A model generated the notes under the pieces. It had not been told where the DNA came from. It was given only the letters and a program-made list of their open reading frames with translations, and made no database searches. Made by a program: the position numbers and the translations under genes. A DNA stretch of 37,502 nt from Clostridium sp. (GTDB lineage Bacteria; Bacillota; Clostridia; Lachnospirales; Lachnospiraceae): NCBI GenBank assembly GCA_023664605.1, contig JAMPFF010000026.1, positions 1-37,502 on the forward strand. Direction: 5' to 3'. Below, piece after piece: positions 1 to 9,355 of the stretch (position 1 is its first letter; every line of letters starts with the position of its first letter).

Positions 1-29
1 AATATTTTCTTAATCTACAAAATCAATTT

Positions 30-95
30 TTAATCATCATTTACGGTTAAAACATAAAACGCGATAAAAAACGTCAGGGCAAACATCATTTCCAT
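30..95 (-). CDS. Possible small hydrophobic peptide (very tentative)
   Basis: A 21-codon reading frame starts with ATG at 95 and is preceded at a good distance by AAGGA. It encodes a mostly hydrophobic stretch beginning MEMMFALTFF and ends with NDD before TAA. It lies about 130 bases downstream of the permease gene on the same strand. The rest of bases 1-228 is non-coding as far as I can see, with no terminator recognised. The frame could be chance or the remnant of a larger membrane gene; I do not recognise it. Confidence 0.15.
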   Translation of the reverse strand: MEMMFALTFFIAFYVLTVNDD

Positions 96-228
96 AAAAA
101 TCCTTGAAACACGACGGCAAAACACCGGCGCATTCTATCCGTATCAAACCGCATAAAATGTACCGGCGCCATATTTTTTGCCGCAGCCGCTATGCCAAAA
201 TTTTACCTGCGCCAGCGCATCCGTTTCG

Positions 229-2406
229 TCAATCCGCCTGATACGCCGTTGCCTGCACTACAAAGTCAGGAACCTGACCGCTTAAAAATTCATAGTAATA
301 ATATCCCCTGCCATATGGATATTCCGCATCCGGCTTAAAAGTGACAACAACGTCATAATTATCGTCTATCGTACCTCTTTCGTTCCAGTATGTCTCAAAA
401 TCCTGCGGATAAAGCGCGTCTACAATCTTTTCGATATCTTCGGTATCCTCATAATATATCGTAACCGTAACGTCGCCGCTGTCCAAATCCCTGCTTCCTA
501 CAGGATGCGCCTGTGCGGTTGCCACCGACATATCATTATCATACGTTTCCTCCGTCTCGTTGTAGTGATAGTTGGTAATCTCCAGCTTTTCAATATCCTG
601 CGCCCGCAGCGTTACCGGCGCATATGCGTTATGTTCTTTTAAAAACGCAATCGTATTTGTAAAGCTCTCGTATACCGGCAGCTCCCAATCGCTGTATCTG
701 TTGTAAAGCCCCCACTCTATCATGCCGCATATTCTGTTATTTCTCGCCATGGAATAGTCAAACTGCTCCATATCCTTGACCCACGCATCCCGCAATGCCT
801 GCACTTCCGCGGGCGGCAGACTGCATTCCAGCGCGCCGTTTGTATAATAAAGGGACATATCTCTTGTCATCCGTTCATAAGGAAGCTCGTTATTAATAAA
901 CTGATAATAACCCTCCCTGTACTCTTTCGTGCCTATCACCCTGTTAAGAAGCTCTTCACTGCTTTTATCCGCCAGATTGACATAGAAGCATCTTGCCACC
1001 TCCCTGCCGGATTTTAAGCGGTATACAACATTTACTATCCGTGCATCCGTCTCCTTATTATTTTCAAAATATTCTGTATCCATCTCCTGACCTTTTCTTG
1101 CCAGCTCGCAGACCGCTTCCACATCGGTTAAGAACATATTTTCCTTTATATACTGACTTGCGCTGGAATAAATCATGGACTCGTCCTCTTCAGACCACAC
1201 CCAGTAACGCTGGTAAGGACCTATATTAACCGCCGCACTCTCCACCTTATCCGCATCAGGCACATAGGCGTCATAGCCGAATATATCAAAGAAGTAAACG
1301 CAGAATAATAAAACAGCACACGCCGCGGCAATACCGGTAGATACAAGATGTTTGACGGCGGCGCGGATATCGAATGCGTAAAAGCTTTCCATCACACCGC
1401 AGCAAATGATGGTTGCCGCTATCATGGCAAACAAAGAAACTGCCATATTCTCATAGGTTGCATCCTGCACAAGCCAGTATGCCAAAAGTCCGGCTATTAC
1501 GGAAATGATAATTTTTACATATGGTTTGATGACCGGAAAAGCAACCGCCGTCCCCGCGCTTTCCGCCGGACGTTTTACATATGCAAAATAGGCGATGGCG
1601 AATATCACTACTGCAGCCAGAAGCCAGCCGCCATATAAGCGCAGCGCCTCCGGTACGATTACCGCCAGGCTTTTCATCCGTTTTAGTTCATTTATCTGAA
1701 TCAGATAACTCGTACAAATGGAATATTTATCCATCGTATTGTCCGAAAAGAAAAAATCCGCCCGTTCAAAAAACATACCATTCATAATATGATACAGCCA
1801 CGCTATGACATAGACGATAAATAAGAATATAGCAGTTGCAAAACCGGTAATCACAATATTTCCCGTCAGCATCACCGCCAGAAGCGCGGTATGATAAACA
1901 ACCAGAAAATATAATAAATTCCCAATAAAGCCAAGCGCGCACTCGGCAAGCACCTTTCCATCGACCGCTCCTTGTGGAAGCGCAATCAGAACCGCAGCCG
2001 CCAATGCCGCTATCGCCGGTATCGCATAAATCAGGACGCCGTTTGTATAAATAATGGCGAAACGCCTCTTATAAGGAACCGGCACACTCTGGTACATATC
2101 CACTTTTTTCCTATCATACAGATACGAAAATCCCTGTACGGCGATTAATACCGCCAGTAACGTAAGCGGCACTACCGCGCCGGGCACAAATCCTACCGCG
2201 TCCGCCGCCGCATCTTTTAAAGCGTCATGAAAAACCTCCGGCGTACGGTACTGCCCATTTTCGTTCCATGCGTTGATTCTGCTTAGATACACTAACATAA
2301 TGCCGGGATAGAAAAGTAACTGCGTCAATGCGCTGATAATCCATACCCATATTCTGCGTTTATGATTTTCCTTGCTGTTAGCCGAGAATGAGTTTTTTGA
2401 CATCAT
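229..2406 (-). CDS. ABC transporter permease with large extracytoplasmic region (YtrC-like, DUF6449-type)
   Basis: A 725-residue membrane protein and the probable membrane partner of the ATPase encoded just upstream. The N-terminal half carries multiple hydrophobic segments (about residues 20-42, 70-92, 115-145, 155-205, 260-275, 300-385). The last 340 residues or so are hydrophilic, rich in Tyr, Asp and Glu, and probably outside the cell. This is the layout of the large permeases that accompany GntR/YtrA-type regulators in Clostridia. The first ATG at 2406 has GGAGGT eight bases upstream, inside the end of the ATPase gene, and the two frames overlap by 29 bases, which suggests translational coupling. 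The substrate cannot be read from the sequence; related systems are linked to cell-envelope or antibiotic stress, so that role is only inference. No terminator was recognised downstream. Confidence 0.8.
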   Translation of the reverse strand: MMSKNSFSANSKENHKRRIWVWIISALTQLLFYPGIMLVYLSRINAWNENGQYRTPEVFHDALKDAAADAVGFVPGAVVPLTLLAVLIAVQGFSYLYDRKKVDMYQSVPVPYKRRFAIIYTNGVLIYAIPAIAALAAAVLIALPQGAVDGKVLAECALGFIGNLLYFLVVYHTALLAVMLTGNIVITGFATAIFLFIVYVIAWLYHIMNGMFFERADFFFSDNTMDKYSICTSYLIQINELKRMKSLAVIVPEALRLYGGWLLAAVVIFAIAYFAYVKRPAESAGTAVAFPVIKPYVKIIISVIAGLLAYWLVQDATYENMAVSLFAMIAATIICCGVMESFYAFDIRAAVKHLVSTGIAAACAVLLFCVYFFDIFGYDAYVPDADKVESAAVNIGPYQRYWVWSEEDESMIYSSASQYIKENMFLTDVEAVCELARKGQEMDTEYFENNKETDARIVNVVYRLKSGREVARCFYVNLADKSSEELLNRVIGTKEYREGYYQFINNELPYERMTRDMSLYYTNGALECSLPPAEVQALRDAWVKDMEQFDYSMARNNRICGMIEWGLYNRYSDWELPVYESFTNTIAFLKEHNAYAPVTLRAQDIEKLEITNYHYNETEETYDNDMSVATAQAHPVGSRDLDSGDVTVTIYYEDTEDIEKIVDALYPQDFETYWNERGTIDDNYDVVVTFKPDAEYPYGRGYYYYEFLSGQVPDFVVQATAYQAD

Positions 2407-3283
2407 AACCTACTACCTCCGTTTCGCTGATAAAGATTTCCTCTAAGGATAAAGGAAGCGCCTCAAAAAACACCGTATTTACCGTTGCAAAATGCGCCAT
2501 TACTTCCTCTTTGGTACTTCTTACGGTAATCGTACATAAAGAGCCTCTCTGCTCTTTTTTCAATATTTCCAGACCGCTTAACGCTTTTGACTCGTCCTCT
2601 ATGGACGTAAATACGCACTGCACCTTCTGAATATTGCACTTCATGTCCTCCAAATCCTTGGAAAGCAGTACGCCGCCCCTGTGTAAGAGTCCGATATGGT
2701 CGCAGATATCTTCCAACTCCCGCAGATTGTGAGAGGCTATGACCGGCGTTAAACCGTTTTCCTCCATCTCCTTTGCAAAGATGCTTTTAACGCCCTGTCG
2801 CATCACCGGGTCAAGCCCGTCGAAAGTCTCGTCGCATAACAGATACTTCGTATGGGCGCAGACCCCCAAAAGTAAGGCGAGCTGTTTTTTCATGCCTTTG
2901 GAAAAGGTATTGATTTTCCTGTTCTTATCCAGATTAAAGCTCTCCAGATAATGATAATATTCCGCTTTATTAAAATTGTCATAGACACTGCTATAGTAGC
3001 GTTCCATCGTCTCCGGCGTCGCCGTTGCAAAAAAGTACGGTTCATCCGCAATAAAGAACATTTTCTTTTTCGCCTCCACATTGTCATAGACCGGCATATT
3101 ATCGACCGCTATCATGCCGTCGTCCGGACGCAGCACGCCCGCTACCATACGCAGCATGGTACTTTTCCCCGCGCCGTTTGTGCCGATAAGACCGAATACC
3201 GTATTTTCCTTAATCATTACGCTGACTGAATCCACTGCCTTAATGGAATCAAAGGTTTTCGTCACGTCATATATCTCAATCAT
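2378..3283 (-). CDS. ABC transporter ATP-binding protein (YtrB-like)
   Basis: A 301-residue cytoplasmic ATPase that would power the neighbouring permease. Visible motifs in order are Walker A (GTNGAGKST), signature (FSKGMKKQL, a slightly off-consensus LSGGQ loop), Walker B (YLLCDETFDGLD) and the switch His (IASHNL). A C-terminal extension of about 90 residues is usual for exporter-type ATPases of this group. I chose ATG 3283 (MIEIYDV) because GAGGAGGG lies 7 bases before it; a longer frame reaching 3427 runs through the upstream regulator gene and has no typical ABC sequence. The gene starts 13 bases after the GntR gene and overlaps the permease gene by 29 bases, so the three form one operon. 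Confidence 0.9.
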   Translation of the reverse strand: MIEIYDVTKTFDSIKAVDSVSVMIKENTVFGLIGTNGAGKSTMLRMVAGVLRPDDGMIAVDNMPVYDNVEAKKKMFFIADEPYFFATATPETMERYYSSVYDNFNKAEYYHYLESFNLDKNRKINTFSKGMKKQLALLLGVCAHTKYLLCDETFDGLDPVMRQGVKSIFAKEMEENGLTPVIASHNLRELEDICDHIGLLHRGGVLLSKDLEDMKCNIQKVQCVFTSIEDESKALSGLEILKKEQRGSLCTITVRSTKEEVMAHFATVNTVFFEALPLSLEEIFISETEVVGYDVKKLILG

Positions 3284-3296
3284 ATGTTTCCCCTCC

Positions 3297-3647
3297 TCAT
3301 TTTTGAATTGCCGCCAGAATTTCCTCTCTGGTAATGCCATATTCCAAAGCCTCCTCCACCTGTGCCAGAAGCTTCTCCATACACGCCTGTTTTCTTTCCG
3401 CCAAAAGATGGGCGCTGCCCGATACAAAATTGCCCCTTCCCTTGACCGTATAAATGAATCCGTCCCGCTCTAACTGCGCGTAGGCTTTCTGAATGGTATT
3501 GGGATTGATGGATAATTCCATTGCCAGATTCCTGACAGACGGCATCTGCTCATCCGGAGATAATGCGCCTTTTAAAATCAGAACCTTGAATTTCTCACAG
3601 ACCTGTTCATAAATCGGTCTGGTATCCTTGTAATCAATGATAATCAT
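3297..3647 (-). CDS. GntR-family transcriptional repressor, YtrA subfamily
   Basis: A 116-residue regulator: a winged helix-turn-helix of the GntR type (about residues 10-75, with RPIYEQV, MPSVRNLAMELSINPNTIQKAYAQLERDGFI) and only a short C-terminal helical tail. This is the hallmark of the YtrA subfamily, which usually represses its own ABC operon. ATG 3647 is preferred because AGGAGGAG sits immediately upstream; an ATG at 3665 lacks a ribosome site. It is the first gene of a regulator-ATPase-permease operon. A perfect-armed palindrome overlaps the start of the transcript at 3724-3746 and is the likely binding site, implying autoregulation. The effector is unknown. Confidence 0.9.
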   Translation of the reverse strand: MIIIDYKDTRPIYEQVCEKFKVLILKGALSPDEQMPSVRNLAMELSINPNTIQKAYAQLERDGFIYTVKGRGNFVSGSAHLLAERKQACMEKLLAQVEEALEYGITREEILAAIQK

Positions 3648-3723
3648 ACGCTCCTCCTTTCCCATGAATTGTTGTCCGTCGATAATATGTGCCGTAACAT
3701 TTTATTATCGCCCTGAATACCAT

Positions 3724-3746
3724 GTGTACTATTAATATTAGTACAC
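3724..3746 (-). promoter_or_regulatory. Palindromic operator, probable GntR/YtrA-like binding site
   Basis: Two perfect 8-base arms, GTGTACTA and TAGTACAC, are separated by 7 AT-rich bases. The palindrome lies about 5 to 27 bases after the predicted transcription start of the GntR-ABC operon, where a bound repressor would block the polymerase. Binding by the neighbouring regulator is inference. Confidence 0.7.
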
Positions 3747-3757
3747 TTGATATACTC

Positions 3758-3786
3758 AATATACACAATCCTCTCTGCGCTGTCAA
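3758..3786 (-). promoter_or_regulatory. Consensus sigma-70-type promoter of the GntR-ABC operon
   Basis: On the minus strand TTGACA (3786-3781) is followed after exactly 17 bases by TATATT (3763-3758). This is close to the ideal housekeeping promoter. The predicted start point near 3751 gives a leader of about 100 bases before the GntR gene. Confidence 0.8.
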
Positions 3787-3845
3787 GTAAAATTTTTACA
3801 TCGTTAGGAACAATCGCTTAAAACCGCAAAACTTCTATAGCATAC

Positions 3846-3878
3846 AAAAAAGCGCAAACCCTTACGGTCTGCGCTTTT
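3846..3878 (-). terminator. Rho-independent terminator after the EAL gene
   Basis: On the minus strand a 12-bp stem with one mismatch (AAAAGCGCA pairing with TGCGCTTTT) and a 7-base loop is followed by a run of T. It lies 42 bases beyond the stop codon of the EAL-domain gene and separates it from the GntR operon promoter. Confidence 0.8.
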
Positions 3879-3919
3879 CTAAATTACGCCATCATATGAA
3901 TCATTTCAGCAGTCTTTTT

Positions 3920-6154
3920 CTAACTTACCACCGCTTTTTCCCTGTGCATACACTCCTCAAATTCTTCTTCAGGCATCGGTCTTGCGAAATAATAACCCTG
4001 AATCATATTGCAGTCAATACCCTTTAAAAATTCGTACTGATCCTTGGTTTCCACGCCCTCCGCCGTCACTTCGATGTGCAAATCCTGCGCCATCTGCATA
4101 ACGCGGCGTATAATCCGCTCGCCCTTTACATCGTCATAATCGTCTACGAAACTCTTATCCAGTTTCATCACGTCTACCGGAACGGATTTTAACATCATCA
4201 GCGAGGAATAACCCGTACCAAAATCATCCATCAGAATCACAAAACCAATCTGATGCAGTTTCTCCATAATATTGATGAGTTCCTCCTGCTTATCCAAAAT
4301 CGCGCTCTCCGTAATTTCAAGCTGGATATATTCAATCGGCACGCCCGAATCGTCCAGTATCTTCTTATATTCGTCGATAAATTCCGGCGTCTCTATAAGC
4401 CTTCTGGAAATATTAACGGAAATCGGCACGATAGGAAGTCCTTTGTCCAGCCACCGTCTCTGCGCCATACATACCTCTTTAAAAATATATTCATCCAGCT
4501 TACGGACAAAACCGCTTTCCTCCGCATGAGGGATAAAAAGCCCCGGAGAAATCATCTGCCCGTTGGGCTTACGCCAGCGAATCAACGCTTCCGCACCCGC
4601 CAGCCTTTGTGTCTTGGAATCATATTTAGGCTGATAAAACGCCACGAACTCATGGTTCTCATACGCGTGTTCAATCTGGTCGGAAAGCTGCTTTTTCTCC
4701 ACAATCCGTTCTTTCATAATCTCCGAATAAACCTTGTAGATACCATTTTTTTCCTGCTTTACATGATTATGCGCCAACGTCGCACAGTCGATGATATCTT
4801 CCACATCCTCATCGTATCTGTCCACATAATAGATTCCGAAAACCGAATGCAGGATATAATCCATATTTTTCGGCATAAAGCAATGCTGTATATCGGCATT
4901 TAATTCTATAACCCTGTCCTCGATGTCTTTCTTTTTATCATAAAACATCCATATCATAAAGTGGTCCGCCGCGCCGCGTCCCGCCACTTCTTCCTTGCGG
5001 CAGTTACTTTTAATCGTTTTCCATATATAACCTAAAACCTTATTTCCCTCGTCATAACCGAACAGCTCGTTGATAAGTTTAAAATCATCCAAATCCATTA
5101 CCACGAGCGCGGCGTTGTCATGTCCCTCCGCAATTTTGCCGGAAACATCCAGCTTAAACTTGGCAAGCGTATTGCCGCCGGTCAGCTCGTCCACATATAA
5201 AAGACTCTGCATCTGCTCTTTTTTGCTGCGCTCCTCACGGAAAATCAGGCACGCGGCAATCACACAGACAACGGCAAGCACCACGCAAATCAAATACGTC
5301 CTTTGAATAATAACGTTCGATGTACTTTCCATAAAATCGACGGGAACAACGTCAATCAAAAACCAGTCGTTGATACCGAGCGGCGTTGCATACATATATT
5401 TTCCGATTTTATTATAGAAGATGACATATCCGGTCTTATTGCTTTCCATCAGCCGCTTTAATTCATGGACGACCCTGTCGTTACGTTTATCCGCTTCCTC
5501 CATGGAGGTAAAGATATTCGTCATATTCTGGAAACTTGTCTCATTGACGGAATCCACTATCTTACTGCCGTCGCGCCGTACGATATAGGTATATCCCTCG
5601 CCCTCAAAAGAGGTAACCGCCAGAACCTCCTTTAGACTCTCCACACGGTAGGTCGCTATCACGATGCCGATAACATCCTCTTCGTTTTTTACCGGCATAC
5701 TGAACACAATAATCTCTTCATTATCGGTCGGATCGAGGAACAAATCCGATATATAAGTCTCCCCCTGAATAGACGCCTGATAATATGCGTTATCGGAAAT
5801 ATCATAAGACAGACCATCCGTCGTATGCGCCATACCGTCCGTCCGGGCAAACCCCATTCTCTTAAAGGAATAACGTTCCATAGCCGCTTTTAAGGTACTC
5901 ATAATCTCGTCGTCATCTTCCTGTATGGAACCAATGCGTTCCGCAATCTCCGTCAGCGCATTGATATCCCCCCCGATTTCTTTCTGCACGACAAGAACAT
6001 TCTGATTTGAAACCTCTTTTAACGTATTTCTAACCAGTTCCCTTAATTCACTTTTTAAAATGCCGGAATACCATACAAAGGCTACAACGCATATTCCCAG
6101 CAAAACGATGATGGAACTAACTCTGAATACCCATTTTTCCCTCGTTTTCATCAT
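3920..6154 (-). CDS. Membrane sensor cyclic-di-GMP phosphodiesterase (Cache-like / degenerate GGDEF / EAL)
   Basis: A 744-residue protein that should hydrolyse cyclic-di-GMP in response to an external signal. In order: membrane segment (about 9-30), extracytoplasmic Cache-like sensor (about 40-275), second membrane segment (about 283-305), GGDEF domain (about 315-470) and EAL domain (about 490-735). In the GGDEF domain the signature reads GRGAADHF in place of GGDEF, so it should not make cyclic-di-GMP but could bind GTP as a regulatory module. The EAL domain keeps AEALIRW, NIS, ITES, MDDFGTGYSSL, AEGVE and QGYYF, consistent with an active enzyme. I start at ATG 6154 (second ATG at 6151) because GAGGTG lies just upstream; ATG 6196 has no ribosome site. 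A terminator follows the gene, and it appears to be monocistronic. Confidence 0.9.
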   Translation of the reverse strand: MMKTREKWVFRVSSIIVLLGICVVAFVWYSGILKSELRELVRNTLKEVSNQNVLVVQKEIGGDINALTEIAERIGSIQEDDDEIMSTLKAAMERYSFKRMGFARTDGMAHTTDGLSYDISDNAYYQASIQGETYISDLFLDPTDNEEIIVFSMPVKNEEDVIGIVIATYRVESLKEVLAVTSFEGEGYTYIVRRDGSKIVDSVNETSFQNMTNIFTSMEEADKRNDRVVHELKRLMESNKTGYVIFYNKIGKYMYATPLGINDWFLIDVVPVDFMESTSNVIIQRTYLICVVLAVVCVIAACLIFREERSKKEQMQSLLYVDELTGGNTLAKFKLDVSGKIAEGHDNAALVVMDLDDFKLINELFGYDEGNKVLGYIWKTIKSNCRKEEVAGRGAADHFMIWMFYDKKKDIEDRVIELNADIQHCFMPKNMDYILHSVFGIYYVDRYDEDVEDIIDCATLAHNHVKQEKNGIYKVYSEIMKERIVEKKQLSDQIEHAYENHEFVAFYQPKYDSKTQRLAGAEALIRWRKPNGQMISPGLFIPHAEESGFVRKLDEYIFKEVCMAQRRWLDKGLPIVPISVNISRRLIETPEFIDEYKKILDDSGVPIEYIQLEITESAILDKQEELINIMEKLHQIGFVILMDDFGTGYSSLMMLKSVPVDVMKLDKSFVDDYDDVKGERIIRRVMQMAQDLHIEVTAEGVETKDQYEFLKGIDCNMIQGYYFARPMPEEEFEECMHREKAVVS

Positions 6155-6252
6155 GCTACACCTCTTATCTTCGGTCATAATACTAATATTGTGCATTACA
6201 TCTATCAGATATTCTTTTCCTCAGATAACCTTCCCCAATTACGAGAGCCAAA

Positions 6253-7794
6253 CTACTTTATCAATAAAGACTTACCTGTCATTTCCGCGGGCTGCTCCAT
6301 GCCCATAAGTTCAATCAATGTCGGTACGATATCCGCCAGGCATCCGCCCTCGCGCAGCTTATATGACGGGTCTGCATTGACTAAAATAAACGGAACCGGA
6401 TTGGTCGTATGCGCGGTAAAAGGCGCATTCGTCTCATAATCGATAAGCTGCTCCGCATTGCCGTGGTCGGCACAGATAAACATGACGCCGTCCACTTCCT
6501 TCAGTGCTTCCACCGCCTTGCCGACGCATTCGTCCACGGCTTCCACCGCCTTAATCGCCGCCGCTTCCACGCCGGTGTGTCCAACCATATCCGGATTGGC
6601 AAAGTTGATAATGATAACGTCGTACTGCCCGGACTTAATCGCCCCCACCAGTTTATCGCACACTTCATATGCGCTCATCTGCGGTTTCAAATCATAGGTT
6701 GCAACGTCCTTGGGCGAATTGACTAAAATCCTGTCCTCCCCCTCGTTCGGCTCTTCCACGCCGCCGTTAAAGAAGAACGTAACGTGCGCGTATTTTTCCG
6801 TCTCCGCGATTCTCGCCTGTTTCATATGGTTTGCGGCAAGCCACTCGCCAAACGTATTAGTGACCGCAATCTTATGAAACGCCACTTCTTTATTAGGAAT
6901 GGTCGGGTCGTAATCGGAGAAGCACACATACGTTATATTTAATCTCTTTCCCCTGTCAAAGCCCTTAAAATCATCATCACAGAAACTTCTCGTAATCTCT
7001 CTTGCCCTGTCCGGTCTGAAATTAAAGAAGATAATGGAATCCCCGTCCTTAATGGTCGCAACGGGCGCGCCGTTTTTCATAACCACGGTCGGTTTGACAA
7101 ACTCATCCGTCTCGTCCCTGTCATAGGAAGCCTGAATGCCCGCCGGTGCGCTGTCCGCCTGTAAGCCCTCGCCCTTTGTTAAAGCAAGATAGGCTTTTTG
7201 CACCCTGTCATAGTTATTATCCCTGTCCATCGCGTAGTAGCGTCCCGTCACACTTGCCACTTCGCCGACGCCGATTTTTTCCATCTCTTTTTCCAAATCC
7301 TCTACAAAGCCCTTACCGCTTGCCGGAGGCGTATCGCGTCCGTCCAAAAAAGCATGGACGTAAACTTTGGAAAGCCCGTTTCTTTTCGCCAGTTCCAATA
7401 AGCCGTACAAATGCGTATTATGGCTGTGTACGCCGCCATCCGATAACAACCCGTACATATGCAGCGCGGAGTCGTTTTTCTTACAGTTATTTACCGCATC
7501 CAAAAGAGCGGGATTTTCAAAAAATGTACCGTCCTGAATCTCCTTGGTGATTCTTGTCAATTCCTGATATACAATACGCCCTGCGCCCATGTTCAAGTGG
7601 CCGACTTCCGAGTTGCCCATCTGTCCGTCGGGCAGTCCTACCGCCATGCCGCTCGCGTTTCCTTTCACATAAGGGCATTTCGCCATCAATTCATCCATAA
7701 CAGGCGTCTTTGCCTGTGCGACCGCGTTCCCCTCCGTTTTTTCATTGAGTCCGTAGCCATCTAAAATCATTAATACTGCTGGTTTTGTTCCCAT
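6253..7794 (-). CDS. gpmI: 2,3-bisphosphoglycerate-independent phosphoglycerate mutase
   Basis: A 513-residue, full-length, manganese-dependent enzyme that interconverts 3- and 2-phosphoglycerate in glycolysis and gluconeogenesis. It opens with the metal site VLMILDGYG, and Ser62 in GNSEVGH is the phosphorylated catalytic residue. Further family motifs are the GRDTPPASG loop, GRYYAMDRD, FRPDRAREI, NFANPDMVGHTG and the second metal site FICADHGNAE. ATG 7794 has AAGGAG ten bases upstream. It follows the TPR-protein gene after 49 bases on the same strand. Unlike many Firmicutes it is not clustered with gap, pgk or tpiA here. The identification is firm. Confidence 0.97.
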   Translation of the reverse strand: MGTKPAVLMILDGYGLNEKTEGNAVAQAKTPVMDELMAKCPYVKGNASGMAVGLPDGQMGNSEVGHLNMGAGRIVYQELTRITKEIQDGTFFENPALLDAVNNCKKNDSALHMYGLLSDGGVHSHNTHLYGLLELAKRNGLSKVYVHAFLDGRDTPPASGKGFVEDLEKEMEKIGVGEVASVTGRYYAMDRDNNYDRVQKAYLALTKGEGLQADSAPAGIQASYDRDETDEFVKPTVVMKNGAPVATIKDGDSIIFFNFRPDRAREITRSFCDDDFKGFDRGKRLNITYVCFSDYDPTIPNKEVAFHKIAVTNTFGEWLAANHMKQARIAETEKYAHVTFFFNGGVEEPNEGEDRILVNSPKDVATYDLKPQMSAYEVCDKLVGAIKSGQYDVIIINFANPDMVGHTGVEAAAIKAVEAVDECVGKAVEALKEVDGVMFICADHGNAEQLIDYETNAPFTAHTTNPVPFILVNADPSYKLREGGCLADIVPTLIELMGMEQPAEMTGKSLLIK

Positions 7795-7843
7795 CTTCTT
7801 CTCTCTCCTTTACCTTTCACACTTTCTATTGTATCGTCATTAT

Positions 7844-9205
7844 TTATGTGGAATAATCGATTTCCCATTCATGTTCGCCGCCCCAGTCCCCGATTGCGGT
7901 CTTTGTCATACCGTCCTGTGTGGATATCTGCGTCGTAAAGCGGTAATTCATCTGCACTAAGGTTTTATTTTTGAGTACGTTGCTGTACTCGTAAGTAATG
8001 ATATATTCCGTATGCGGATAATATGCTCCGCCCTCTCCCGCGGGTTCATAGGAAATGGTTGTCCGCTGTACGCCGTCGTCTAAGTGCCTGCTGCCCCATA
8101 CGGTAATCACGCCCTGCGAATCTTCATAGTCCTCATAATCCAGCCAGAAAAAAGTATAACCGTTTTCCGTTTTATGAAGCGCCATCTGTTCTTCATTGAC
8201 CGGAATCAAAGCCGCGCCTTCCCAGTACCCGCTCTCTCCCGCAATAAAAGCATCCTGAATCTGCTGATACATATCGCTTACGATAAATTCCCTGGCATTT
8301 TCAAAATTTCCCTGTTCAAAGGCCGTAAACATATCCGCAAAATCACCCGCCCGTTCTTTTGCACAGGCAAGGCAGGACGCTAAATCCATTGCCGCCGCAT
8401 CCGAAGAGGCCGCCGCGACATCTTCGATTAACGTGTGATAACTTGTCAGATGCGGCATACTGATATAGAGATATTCCACATCAGGCATCGCATATTTTAT
8501 CAAAACTTTCTGCAAGGCATCCGTATGAAACTGCTCATACAACGCCAATAACGAACGCACTCTCTGTTCATATTCTGTATACAGGCAGGTATCTGCCTGG
8601 GGATTTGCATCCATAAAAATTTGGGAAATATTTTCTTCTTTCGCAATCAGCTTTTCATAACAGGCATCCAGCACTTCATAGGCCCGTCCGCTCTCCGGCT
8701 GGTCGCGTAACACCTGTAGGCACATATCAACCGTATCCAGGCCGCAGTTACCTTCATTTATCTGCGTAACCGCCTCATTCAAAATAATGGTACAATACGA
8801 CTGTAACAGATTTTCGTCTTTCGTCGTCTCCCATCCTGTATATAAGATTTCCTTTGCAGCATTGCCGTCGTTTCGTTCTAAATTATTCTGCGCCAGACAC
8901 TGATAGGCTTTTACGGTCGTCGGGTCAATCTGCAGCGCTTCCTCGTACGCGCTCTGTGCCATTTCATAATCGCCCTTCTCGGTATACTTATCGCCCGCCG
9001 ATAACTTTCTGGATAACCTAAAAGAAGCCTGGCTCAAAATAATACCACCGCTTATGCCGCCTATGAGAAGTACCAGAACCGCTGCGATGATAATTTTTTG
9101 TATCATGACCTTTCTTCTGCGTTTCGCGCGTCTTCTGGCCCGTTCCTCCTCTATCTTTCGCCTGTTACGCTCTCTTTTGCCGTTGCTTCCATCGAAGTCA
9201 CTCAT
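7844..9205 (-). CDS. Single-pass membrane protein with TPR repeats, function unknown
   Basis: A 453-residue protein with a very basic cytoplasmic N-terminus (about residues 9-33, rich in Arg and Lys), one membrane anchor (about 35-58) and a long external part. Right after the anchor come tetratricopeptide-like repeats (about 65-130: GDKYTEKGDYEMAQSAYEEA, then TVKAYQCLAQNNLERND). The C-terminal third is a Tyr- and Trp-rich, beta-looking region ending in DWGGEHEWEID. Arg-rich N-terminus plus anchor plus TPR suggests a scaffold at the cell surface, but no enzyme motif is visible. ATG 9205 has AGGAG seven bases upstream. It may be co-transcribed with gpmI 49 bases downstream. It is divergent from the peptidase gene at 9356. 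Confidence 0.7.
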   Translation of the reverse strand: MSDFDGSNGKRERNRRKIEEERARRRAKRRRKVMIQKIIIAAVLVLLIGGISGGIILSQASFRLSRKLSAGDKYTEKGDYEMAQSAYEEALQIDPTTVKAYQCLAQNNLERNDGNAAKEILYTGWETTKDENLLQSYCTIILNEAVTQINEGNCGLDTVDMCLQVLRDQPESGRAYEVLDACYEKLIAKEENISQIFMDANPQADTCLYTEYEQRVRSLLALYEQFHTDALQKVLIKYAMPDVEYLYISMPHLTSYHTLIEDVAAASSDAAAMDLASCLACAKERAGDFADMFTAFEQGNFENAREFIVSDMYQQIQDAFIAGESGYWEGAALIPVNEEQMALHKTENGYTFFWLDYEDYEDSQGVITVWGSRHLDDGVQRTTISYEPAGEGGAYYPHTEYIITYEYSNVLKNKTLVQMNYRFTTQISTQDGMTKTAIGDWGGEHEWEIDYST

Positions 9206-9290
9206 GCTGCCTGCTCCTGATACTTACTAAAATTTACTGCCTGTTTATGGCATTAAAATATACCCATTGTTTATAATAACACATTTCCTA

Positions 9291-9318
9291 TTGATTTACA
9301 AATAATTTGTGGTAAAAT
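9291..9318 (+). promoter_or_regulatory. Candidate promoter for the YgjP-like gene
   Basis: TTGATT (9291-9296) and TAAAAT (9313-9318) are separated by 16 bases, 37 bases before the ATG at 9356. The region is AT-rich, so the match could be partly chance. Confidence 0.4.
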
Positions 9319-9355
9319 TAGCCAAAAAAGATATGAGGAAAGGAATCTTCCATTT

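Noticed and set aside
4253-4903. Plus-strand open frame of 216 codons opposite the EAL domain
   Set aside because: The minus strand holds intact EAL motifs here; the plus frame has no recognisable features.
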